16,224 nt of DNA. It comes from Clostridiales bacterium (GTDB taxonomy: Bacteria; Bacillota; Clostridia; Oscillospirales; Acutalibacteraceae). A program made the position numbers and the translations under genes. Under the pieces are notes generated by a model, which worked only from the letters and a program-made list of their open reading frames with translations, ran no database searches and was not told the DNA's origin. The stretch covers positions 1-16,224 of the forward strand of contig JAAZGX010000023.1 of the NCBI GenBank assembly GCA_012511005.1. Direction: 5' to 3'. How positions within the stretch are numbered: the stretch's first letter is position 1; every line of letters begins with the position of its first letter. Shown one piece after another: positions 1-6,844 of this stretch.

Positions 1-560
1 ACAGAGTTACAAATCACCTTATGAGCTTGATTGAAAAAGAAGGCATTCCTACCCATTTTGTAGAAGAACTTTCCGACAGAGATACGCTCGTAAAAAGAGT
101 AACAATAGTCCCCCTTGAGGTCATTGTCAGGAATATTGCCGCAGGCTCGCTTTCAAAAAGGCTCGGTATTCCTGAGGGTGTTAAGATGAGAAGAACCGTA
201 CTTGAATTTTGTTATAAGGATGACGCGCTTGGCGACCCTATGGTAAATTACTACCATATTCTTGCTATGGAATATGCAACAGAAGAAGAGTTAGAGATTA
301 TTTCAGATTATTCTCTTAAAATCAACCGTATACTTTCAGACTATTTAAAGGAGGTCAATATAGAGCTTATTGACTTTAAGCTGGAATTCGGAAAAACGAG
401 TGACTGTACTATCGTGCTTGCCGATGAAGTATCTCCCGATACTTGCCGTTTTTGGGATAGCAACAGCGGTGAAAAGCTTGATAAAGACCGCTTTAGGAGA
501 GACCTTGGAAATGTTGAAGAGGCATATGTGGAAATATTAAAAAGACTGTTGGGTGAATAA
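1..560 (+). CDS. purC: SAICAR synthetase (phosphoribosylaminoimidazole-succinocarboxamide synthase), 5'-truncated
   Basis: PurC joins aspartate to CAIR with ATP to give SAICAR, step 7 of IMP synthesis, in the cytosol. The reading frame is open back to the window edge (first full codon at base 3). The residues before the ATG at 21 read RVTNHL, matching the conserved segment that normally precedes EKEGIPTHF in PurC, so this ATG is internal. About 185 residues are visible; the family is usually 230-240 long, so roughly 50 N-terminal residues are missing. Visible landmarks are EKEGIPTHFVEELSDRDT, the signature VPLEVIVRNIAAGSLSKRLG, DPMVNYYHI, the substrate-loop region IDFKLEFGK, and DEVSPDTCRFWD. 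It ends 2 bp before purF, as the upstream part of the purine operon; purE is commonly the gene before it. Confidence 0.95.
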   Translation, partial: RVTNHLMSLIEKEGIPTHFVEELSDRDTLVKRVTIVPLEVIVRNIAAGSLSKRLGIPEGVKMRRTVLEFCYKDDALGDPMVNYYHILAMEYATEEELEIISDYSLKINRILSDYLKEVNIELIDFKLEFGKTSDCTIVLADEVSPDTCRFWDSNSGEKLDKDRFRRDLGNVEEAYVEILKRLLGE

Positions 561-562
561 AT

Positions 563-2023
563 ATGAGCAGCCTTCGTGAAGAGTGCGGCGTATTTGGCAT
601 ATCATCTCCAAAAAAAGAAAACGTTGCGGTATCTGTAAACTTTGGTTTGTTTGCACTGCAGCACCGCGGTCAGGAAAGCTGCGGTATGGTAGTAAACGAT
701 GACGGTGTATTTATGTCCTACAAAGACACTGGAATTGTAAACGATGTTTTTACTAATGAGGTTTTAGACAAGTTAGGCGACGGCAATATGGCTATCGGTC
801 ATGTGCGCTATGCCTCTTCTGACAGTACGGACAGAACAGAGGCTCAACCAATTGTAATTAACCATATAAAAGGAAAGCTTGCGCTTGCACATAACGGCAG
901 CCTTACAAATTACTATGAGCTGCGGGAAAAGCTTGAGTTAGACGGCGCTATTTTTCATACTAACAGCGACGCCGAAATTATTGCGTATGTCATAACTAAC
1001 CAAAGGCTTAAAAGCGCGTCTATAGAAGAGGCTGTGGAGAATTCTGTGCATAAACTAAAAGGAGCTTTTTCATTTGTGTTAATGTCTCCCGCAAAGCTTA
1101 TTGCCGTTAGAGATAAAAATGGTTTTAAGCCGCTTTGCTACGGCGTTACTGATGACGGCGCTTATGTAATAGCCTCTGAAAGCTGTGCGCTTGACGCTAC
1201 GGGAGCGGAGTTTATTCGCGATATAGAGCCGGGTGAAATAATTATAATTGAAAATGGGAATGTTCGTTCAATCAAGGATAACTGCGGGAAAACGAAGCAT
1301 TCTCTTTGCATTTTTGAATATATTTATTTTGCGCGTCCCGATTCCGTTGTAGACGGCTGCTCTGTTCATCTTGCAAGGCAGCGAGCCGGCTCTTTTTTAG
1401 CGTTAGAGCATCCCGTTCAAGCTGATGTTGTAATAGGCGTTCCCGATTCGGGTATTGATGCCGCTATTGGTTACTCAAGGCAATCCGGAATTCCTTACGG
1501 ACTTGGATTTATAAAAAACAAATATGTTGGACGCACCTTTATTTCACCTAATCAAAAGTCAAGGGAGGATAAGGTTAAAATTAAGCTTAATCCCATATCT
1601 GAAACAGTTAAGGGAAAAAGAGTTGTGCTTATTGATGACTCCATTGTGCGCGGCACTACGAGCGGCAGAATTGTAAAGTTATTGCGTGAGGCGGGAGCCG
1701 TAGAGGTTCATATGCGCGTCACCTCACCGCCATTTATTCATTCCTGTTATTACGGAACGACAATAGGCTCTCGTGATACGCTGATAGCCACAAAGCATAC
1801 GAAAGAGGAAATTTCGAAAATGATAGGCGTTGACAGCCTTGGGTTTTTGAGCATTGAGCATGTTCATATGATACCGGCTAACACAACCTGTGAATCTTTC
1901 TGTTTAGGATGCTTTACGGGAGAATATCCGACAGAAGTTCCCGATGATGAATATGTTAAAAGAATGAAGGGACGATATCAGAAAAAACTGAGTGAGAGGT
2001 ATAAAGATGAAAAGCAGCAGTGA
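563..2023 (+). CDS. purF: Amidophosphoribosyltransferase, [4Fe-4S] propeptide-type
   Basis: PurF catalyses the committed step, PRPP plus glutamine to phosphoribosylamine. The N-terminal class II glutaminase begins after a short propeptide (MSSLREE); Cys8 would become the N-terminal nucleophile after cleavage. Supporting motifs are LQHRGQESCG, GHVRYAS, the NGSLTNY region and HTNSDAEII. The C-terminal phosphoribosyltransferase domain carries the PRPP loop VVLIDDSIVRGTTS (about 354-367). Cys249 (LCIFEYIYFARPDS), Cys395 (HSCYYG), and Cys447 with Cys450 (FCLGC) match the four cluster ligands known in the Bacillus-type enzyme, where the iron-sulfur cluster is needed for maturation and makes the protein oxygen-sensitive. 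The length of 486 fits the family. The start follows a GGGTGA Shine-Dalgarno-like sequence at 551-556. Its last 17 bp overlap purM. Confidence 0.97.
   Translation: MSSLREECGVFGISSPKKENVAVSVNFGLFALQHRGQESCGMVVNDDGVFMSYKDTGIVNDVFTNEVLDKLGDGNMAIGHVRYASSDSTDRTEAQPIVINHIKGKLALAHNGSLTNYYELREKLELDGAIFHTNSDAEIIAYVITNQRLKSASIEEAVENSVHKLKGAFSFVLMSPAKLIAVRDKNGFKPLCYGVTDDGAYVIASESCALDATGAEFIRDIEPGEIIIIENGNVRSIKDNCGKTKHSLCIFEYIYFARPDSVVDGCSVHLARQRAGSFLALEHPVQADVVIGVPDSGIDAAIGYSRQSGIPYGLGFIKNKYVGRTFISPNQKSREDKVKIKLNPISETVKGKRVVLIDDSIVRGTTSGRIVKLLREAGAVEVHMRVTSPPFIHSCYYGTTIGSRDTLIATKHTKEEISKMIGVDSLGFLSIEHVHMIPANTTCESFCLGCFTGEYPTEVPDDEYVKRMKGRYQKKLSERYKDEKQQ
1994..1999 (+). promoter_or_regulatory. Ribosome binding site deciding the purM start
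   Basis: GAGAGG lies 7 bp before ATG 2007, inside the end of purF. A possible GTG at 1992 overlaps this Shine-Dalgarno sequence and would only add MRGIK, so ATG 2007 is the better start. That start gives the usual PurM beginning, SESYKNAGVDI. Confidence 0.8.
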
Positions 2024-3050
2024 AAGTTACAAAAATGCAGGTGTTGACATAACAGCGGGATATAAAGCGGTCGAGCTTATGAAAAGCCATATTATGAAAA
2101 CTGCAACATCCGGGGTTATGTCGGGCATTGGCGGTTTTGGCGGTATGTTTTCGCTTCGTGAGTTCTCCTCTTATAAAGAGCCGGTTTTAGTAAGCGGCAC
2201 GGACGGTGTCGGCACTAAATTAAAGCTTGCCTTTTTGCTTAATAAACATGATACTATTGGAATTGACTGCGTCGCTATGTGTGTAAACGATATTATATGC
2301 TGCGGCGCAAAACCGCTTTTTTTCCTTGATTATTTAGCAGTCGGGAAAAACATACCCGAAAAAGCGGCAGAAATCGTTTCAGGTATAGCAGACGGCTGTG
2401 TACAGTCAGAATGTGCGTTAATTGGCGGCGAAACGGCGGAAATGCCCGGCTTTTACGGTGAGGGTGAGTATGACCTTGCGGGCTTTGCTGTTGGAATAGT
2501 TGAAAAGGAAAAAGTTATTGACAACACAAAGGTTATAGCGGGTGATGTCGTAATAGCTTTGCCCTCAAGCGGCGTGCATTCAAACGGCTTTTCCCTTGTC
2601 CGCAAGGTATTTGATATTGAAAAATGCGACCTTTCCTCCCCTATCCCAAGCCTTAATACCACTTTAGGCGAGGCACTGCTTTCGCCTACAAAGATTTATG
2701 TAAAACCACTACTTACTCTTTTTGATAAAATTACCGTAAAAGCCGTTTCACATATTACGGGCGGAGGATTTTATGAAAACCTGCCGCGAAGCATTCCAAA
2801 AGGCTTTGGCGTTAAAATTAATAAGTCGGACATAAAAATACACTCGATATTCAGTCTTATTCAAAAAACGGGAAACATCCCTGAAAGGGATATGTTCAAC
2901 ACATTTAATATGGGCGTCGGAATGGCGGTTACCGTAAGTAGAAATGATGCTGACGAAGCTATATCTATCCTAAAGGAAAACGGTGAAGAAGCTTATATAC
3001 TCGGTGAAATAGTAAAGTCCGACAATGGGGTATTGATATGCGAAAAGTAA
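2007..3050 (+). CDS. purM: AIR synthetase (phosphoribosylformylglycinamidine cyclo-ligase)
   Basis: PurM closes the imidazole ring, FGAM plus ATP to AIR (step 5). The 347-residue protein opens with the family N-terminus SESYKNAGVDITAGYKAVE. It then shows the glycine-rich segment GIGGFGGMFSL, the ATP/substrate motif SGTDGVGTKLKLA, the conserved DCVAMCVNDI run, GGETAEMPGFY, and the C-terminal-domain motif HITGGGFYENLPR, which is typical of the PurM superfamily shared with PurL and ThiL. Length is normal (about 340-350). It overlaps purF by 17 bp at its start and purN by 13 bp at its end, suggesting translational coupling along the operon. PurL in the same operon supplies its substrate. Confidence 0.97.
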   Translation: MKSSSESYKNAGVDITAGYKAVELMKSHIMKTATSGVMSGIGGFGGMFSLREFSSYKEPVLVSGTDGVGTKLKLAFLLNKHDTIGIDCVAMCVNDIICCGAKPLFFLDYLAVGKNIPEKAAEIVSGIADGCVQSECALIGGETAEMPGFYGEGEYDLAGFAVGIVEKEKVIDNTKVIAGDVVIALPSSGVHSNGFSLVRKVFDIEKCDLSSPIPSLNTTLGEALLSPTKIYVKPLLTLFDKITVKAVSHITGGGFYENLPRSIPKGFGVKINKSDIKIHSIFSLIQKTGNIPERDMFNTFNMGVGMAVTVSRNDADEAISILKENGEEAYILGEIVKSDNGVLICEK

Positions 3051-3652
3051 GAATTGCCGTTCTTGTTTCCGGCGGCGGCACTAACTTAGGCGCTCTTATT
3101 AATGCCGAAAAAGACGGCATATTGAAAAGCGGCGAAATCGTGCTTGTCGTCTCAAATAAAAACGACGCGTACGCTCTAACACGAGCAAAGGAAAACGGCA
3201 TTAAAACCGAGTTTGTGTTAAGTAAAAACAAGGCGCAAAAGGATTTTGAAAAGCAGTTAACAGCCATTTTAGAGTCCGAAAGTATTGAGCTTATTATTCT
3301 TGCGGGCTTTATGCGGATTTTATCAAAAGAATTTACAGATATATATAAAAACAGGATAATAAATGTACACCCCTCTCTTATCCCCTCTTTTTGCGGCGAG
3401 GGTTTTTATGGATTAAATGTGCATAAAGCGGCTTTGGCGCACGGCGCAAAAATAACGGGCGCTACCGTCCACTTTGTAAATGAAATCCCTGACGGCGGTG
3501 AAATAATAATGCAAAAAGCCGTTGAAATAGACAAAGACTACACACCGGAAGAACTTCAAACAAAGGTAATGAGAGAGGCAGAGTGGATAATACTTCCCCT
3601 TTCTGCTGAAAAAGTATGTAAACAAATGTTAGGAGAAAATTACTATGACTAA
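3038..3652 (+). CDS. purN: Phosphoribosylglycinamide formyltransferase (GAR transformylase, folate-dependent)
   Basis: PurN transfers the formyl group of 10-formyl-tetrahydrofolate to GAR, giving FGAR (step 3). The 204-residue sequence has the phosphate-binding segment VLVSGGGTNLGAL (about 8-20). The catalytic trio is present as Asn109 and His111 in INVHPSLIPSF and Asp152 in the EIPDGGE loop, equivalent to the Asn-His-Asp set of the E. coli enzyme. The CGEGFYGLNVHKAAL stretch is the form common in Firmicutes. Length is typical (about 190-215). It starts inside the end of purM and overlaps the next gene by 8 bp. The Shine-Dalgarno sequence is weak (GGGG at 3027-3030), so expression probably depends on coupling to purM. 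The formyl donor is made by Fhs, the last gene of the operon; no formate-dependent PurT is present in the window. Confidence 0.96.
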   Translation: MRKVRIAVLVSGGGTNLGALINAEKDGILKSGEIVLVVSNKNDAYALTRAKENGIKTEFVLSKNKAQKDFEKQLTAILESESIELIILAGFMRILSKEFTDIYKNRIINVHPSLIPSFCGEGFYGLNVHKAALAHGAKITGATVHFVNEIPDGGEIIMQKAVEIDKDYTPEELQTKVMREAEWIILPLSAEKVCKQMLGENYYD

Positions 3653-4355
3653 CACTAATATTGCAAAAGTTTTAAGCGGCAACTCTTATCCGGGTAGAGG
3701 AATTATGCTCGGTAAAAGTAAAAACGGCAGATATGCCGTTACAGCGTATTTTATAATGGGCAGAAGCGGCAACAGCCGAAACAGAACGATAATTGAAACT
3801 AAAGATTTCTTAAAAATTGAGCCGATTGACAACACAAAAGTTATTGACCCGTCACTTATTATTTATTACCCGTTAAGAAAAATAAATGATAATCTTATAG
3901 TTACTAACGGCACTCAAACTGACGCTGTTTACTCCTTTCTAAAAGACGGCAAAACTTTTGAGGATGCACTCAACACGCAAACTTTTGAGCATGACGCTCC
4001 TAACTTTACGCCTCGTATAAGCGGTATTATCTACAACGAAAGCAAGTGCGACTTTACATATAAGCTAAGTATATTAAAAAGCGGTGACGAAAAAGGCACT
4101 GTATGCGATAGGTTTACTTTTTCATATGCTCCCGCGAACGGTATCGGTCATTTTATCCACACATATGTTAAAGACGGCGACCCCTTACCGTCTTTTACAG
4201 GCGAGCCGATTAAAATAAGCGTTCCCGATAATATTGATGAATTTACTAAAACGCTTTGGGAAGCGCTTAATGAGGATAACAAAATCTCTTTATACACCCG
4301 TTATTTTGATACTGAAAAAGGTAAGGAACAAACAAGACTTATAAATAAATATTAA
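3645..4355 (+). CDS. purO: IMP cyclohydrolase of the PurO-like family
   Basis: This is predicted to close the second ring, FAICAR to IMP plus water, the last step of the pathway. The 236-residue protein does not resemble the cyclohydrolase (MGS-like) half of PurH. It matches the IMP cyclohydrolase family founded on archaeal PurO, an Ntn-hydrolase-like fold. Features that recall this family are NSYPGRGIMLGKS (about 13-25), AYFIMGRSGNSRNR (34-47), YYPLR, VTNGTQTDAVY (86-96), PNFTPRISGI and GIGHFIHTY. It starts at ATG 3645 behind AGGAGA (3631-3636), overlaps purN by 8 bp, and is followed 16 bp later by a stand-alone AICAR transformylase. That neighbour lacks a cyclohydrolase domain, so this gene fills the gap. 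Family assignment is from recalled motifs; activity of bacterial members is inferred mainly by homology and context. Confidence 0.87.
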   Translation: MTNTNIAKVLSGNSYPGRGIMLGKSKNGRYAVTAYFIMGRSGNSRNRTIIETKDFLKIEPIDNTKVIDPSLIIYYPLRKINDNLIVTNGTQTDAVYSFLKDGKTFEDALNTQTFEHDAPNFTPRISGIIYNESKCDFTYKLSILKSGDEKGTVCDRFTFSYAPANGIGHFIHTYVKDGDPLPSFTGEPIKISVPDNIDEFTKTLWEALNEDNKISLYTRYFDTEKGKEQTRLINKY

Positions 4356-4360
4356 ATAAA

Positions 4361-4365
4361 AGGAG
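4361..4365 (+). promoter_or_regulatory. Ribosome binding site of the AICAR transformylase gene
   Basis: AGGAG, preceded by three A residues (4358-4360), lies in the 16 bp gap after the cyclohydrolase stop and 6 bp before ATG 4372. It is one of the strongest Shine-Dalgarno sites in the operon and fits independent initiation here. Confidence 0.75.
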
Positions 4366-4371
4366 AACGGT

Positions 4372-5556
4372 ATGAATGAATTTGAGTTAAAATACGGGTG
4401 CAATCCAAACCAAATTCCTGCCCGCATATTTATGGAAAACGGCGATAAACTGCCTATTGAAGTTTTAGGCGGCAGACCGGGCTTTATAAACTTTCTTGAC
4501 GCTTTTAACAGTTGGCAATTAGTAAGCGAAATCAAAGCCGCCCTAAAAGAGCCTGCTGCCGCTTCTTTTAAGCATGTAAGCCCTACGAGTGCCGCTATTG
4601 GCGCCCCTATGTCTAAAGAGCTTAAAGCTATGTGCTTTGTTGATGATATTGACGGAATTGACAGCTCTCCTCTTGCGTTAGCATACGCAAGGGCAAGGGG
4701 TACTGACAGAATGTCGTCTTTTGGCGACTTTATAGCGCTTAGTGATACTTGTGACGACATAACGGCAAGTATCATTAAAAGAGAGGTTTCAGACGGTATT
4801 ATCGCCCCCGATTACACTCCAAAAGCTCTTGAAATACTGCAATCTAAAAGAAAAGGTGCATATAACATTATTAAAATTGATAAAGACTATTTACCAAAGG
4901 AAATAGAGCGAAAACAAGTTTTTGGTATTACATTTGAGCAGGGCAGAAATAATTTTAAGATTGACAGTACACTCCTTTCACATATTGTAACAAAAAATAA
5001 AACTATTCCTCAAAATGCGGTTCGCGACCTATTGATTGCACTCATAACACTAAAATACACACAATCGAACTCTGTTTGCTTTGCGTATGACGGACAGGCT
5101 ATCGGTGTTGGCGCAGGTCAGCAGTCAAGAATTCACTGTACAAGGCTTTCCGGTACTAAGGCGGATATATGGAATTTGCGCCGCCATGAAAAGGTGTTAT
5201 CCCTCCCCTTTCTTCATACTATTGCAAGGGCAGAGAGAGATAATGTTATTGACTTATATATCACAGGCGAAAAAAGTGATTTATTAAGTGATAATGTCTG
5301 GCAGCAATATTTTAAGAATAAACCGGAGGAACTGTCAAAAGAGGAAAAGGACGATTATCTTTCAAAAATTTCCGGTATTTCTCTCGCGTCAGACGCTTTT
5401 TTCCCATTTGGAGATAATATTGAGAGGGCAGCAAAAAGCGGTGTTTCTTACATAGCGCAGCCGGGCGGCTCTATTAGAGATGACGATGTCATAAACACTT
5501 GTAACAATTACAATATAGCTATGGCATTCACAAAAATGAGGCTCTTTCATCATTAA
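4372..5556 (+). CDS. purV: Stand-alone AICAR transformylase (phosphoribosylaminoimidazolecarboxamide formyltransferase)
   Basis: This enzyme transfers a formyl group from 10-formyl-tetrahydrofolate to AICAR, giving FAICAR (step 9). The 394-residue protein corresponds to the transformylase half of PurH only. It starts directly with NEFELKYGCNPNQ, where PurH would already be past its roughly 200-residue cyclohydrolase domain. The catalytic Lys67-His68 pair is seen in SFKHVSPTS. The conserved KYTQSNSV (228-235) and GAGQQSRIHCTR (247-258) blocks and the C-terminal FTKMRLFHH ending are all present. The SPTSAAIG segment differs from the commoner SPAGAAVG form, but the Lys-His pair is kept. Downstream, purD starts 19 bp away. 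The name purV is used for stand-alone AICAR transformylases; many databases simply call this purH. The preceding gene should supply the missing cyclohydrolase step. Confidence 0.93.
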   Translation: MNEFELKYGCNPNQIPARIFMENGDKLPIEVLGGRPGFINFLDAFNSWQLVSEIKAALKEPAAASFKHVSPTSAAIGAPMSKELKAMCFVDDIDGIDSSPLALAYARARGTDRMSSFGDFIALSDTCDDITASIIKREVSDGIIAPDYTPKALEILQSKRKGAYNIIKIDKDYLPKEIERKQVFGITFEQGRNNFKIDSTLLSHIVTKNKTIPQNAVRDLLIALITLKYTQSNSVCFAYDGQAIGVGAGQQSRIHCTRLSGTKADIWNLRRHEKVLSLPFLHTIARAERDNVIDLYITGEKSDLLSDNVWQQYFKNKPEELSKEEKDDYLSKISGISLASDAFFPFGDNIERAAKSGVSYIAQPGGSIRDDDVINTCNNYNIAMAFTKMRLFHH

Positions 5557-5575
5557 AAGAATTTGAGGTATTATA

Positions 5576-6844
5576 ATGAACATACTTGTAGTCGGAGGCG
5601 GCGGCAGAGAACATGCCATAATTAAAAAGCTTATTGAAAATCCGTTAGTAACTCATATATACGCACTGCCCGGAAATGGCGGCATAGCATCACAAGCAGA
5701 ATGTGTGCCTATTGCGGCTACGGACATTGAGGGTATCGTAAACTTTTCCAAAAAGAATAAAATTGATTTTGCTGTTGTGTCGCCTGACGACCCGCTCGTT
5801 CTCGGTGTTGTTGACAGACTGAGCGAGCTTTCTATACCCTGTTTCGGTCCCGATAAAAAGGCGGCGGCTATTGAGGGAAGTAAAGTCTTTGCGAAAGAGC
5901 TTATGAAAAAATACAACATCCCGACAGCCGCACATGAGGTGTTTTCAAAGTCGCACGAAGCATTAAAATATGTAGAAACTGCCCCTCTGCCATGCGTTAT
6001 AAAGGCTGACGGTCTTGCCGCGGGCAAAGGCGTTATAATTGCAAATACACTTGACGAAGCAAGAGAAGCTATATGCCTTATTATGGACGAGCAGTGCTTT
6101 GGCAAAAGCGGTGAGTACATCGTTATTGAGGAATTCTTAACGGGTCCTGAAATATCCGTTTTAGCATTTACGGACAGTAAAACAATAGTTCCCATGGTGT
6201 CCTCTATGGACCATAAGCGGGCACTTGACGGCGACAAAGGGCTTAATACAGGCGGTATGGGCGCTATTGCTCCTAACCCTTTTTATACAAAGGAAATTGC
6301 CGCACAGTGCGAAAGTGAAATTTTTATACCTACTATGGAAGCTATGAAAAAAGAGGGGCGACCGTTTAAGGGCTGCCTTTACTTTGGACTTATGCTCACA
6401 GAAAACGGTCCTCGTGTTATTGAGTACAACTGCCGTTTCGGCGACCCTGAGGCGCAAGCGGTTTTACCTTTGTTAAAAACAGATTTACTTACGATTATGA
6501 GAGCAGTAAATGAAGGAAACCTTCAAAGTGTTGATATTTCATTTTCTGATAACTCATCGTGTTGTGTAATTTTGGCATCAAAAGGTTATCCGCAAGATTT
6601 TGAAAAAGGCAAGGAAATCACCTTTTCAGAAGATACTGACAATAAAAATATGTTTATTGCGGGTGCGCGCTTAGAAAACGGCAAGTTAATTACCTCCGGC
6701 GGCAGAGTTTTAGGCGTAACCGCAGTAGCTCAAACATTAAAAGAAGCGATAGAAACGGCTTATTGCGATAGCGATAAAGTTGATTTTGCAAATAAATATT
6801 ATCGTACCGATATAGGTAAAAAAGCATTGGAGGGAAAATTCTAA
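5576..6844 (+). CDS. purD: Phosphoribosylamine-glycine ligase (GAR synthetase)
   Basis: PurD ligates glycine to phosphoribosylamine with ATP, giving GAR (step 2). It is an ATP-grasp enzyme of 422 residues, the usual length. The N-terminal domain starts NILVVGGGGREHAI. The nucleotide-binding segment is CVIKADGLAAGKGV (140-153), followed by EEFLTGPEISV, the signature DHKRALDGDKGLNTGGMG (212-229), and the metal/ATP region EYNCRFGDPEAQAVLPLL (283-300). ATG 5576 follows GAGG at 5565-5568. Its stop codon shares one base with the purL start (TAATG), so translation of purL is probably coupled to it. Its unstable substrate comes from PurF in the same operon. Confidence 0.97.
   Translation: MNILVVGGGGREHAIIKKLIENPLVTHIYALPGNGGIASQAECVPIAATDIEGIVNFSKKNKIDFAVVSPDDPLVLGVVDRLSELSIPCFGPDKKAAAIEGSKVFAKELMKKYNIPTAAHEVFSKSHEALKYVETAPLPCVIKADGLAAGKGVIIANTLDEAREAICLIMDEQCFGKSGEYIVIEEFLTGPEISVLAFTDSKTIVPMVSSMDHKRALDGDKGLNTGGMGAIAPNPFYTKEIAAQCESEIFIPTMEAMKKEGRPFKGCLYFGLMLTENGPRVIEYNCRFGDPEAQAVLPLLKTDLLTIMRAVNEGNLQSVDISFSDNSSCCVILASKGYPQDFEKGKEITFSEDTDNKNMFIAGARLENGKLITSGGRVLGVTAVAQTLKEAIETAYCDSDKVDFANKYYRTDIGKKALEGKF

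Noticed and set aside
1992..2006. Earlier GTG start for purM (adds MRGIK)
   Set aside because: The GTG overlaps the GAGAGG ribosome site; ATG 2007 has ideal spacing and the normal family N-terminus.
4570..4620. SPTSAAIG instead of SPAGAAVG in the AICAR transformylase as a damaged active site
   Set aside because: The catalytic Lys67-His68 pair just before it and all later motifs are kept; the change looks like lineage variation.
5653..6237. 194-codon minus-strand open frame inside purD
   Set aside because: purD is intact and clearly coding on the + strand; the antisense product is Ser/Ala-rich, resembles no family I know and has no ribosome site.
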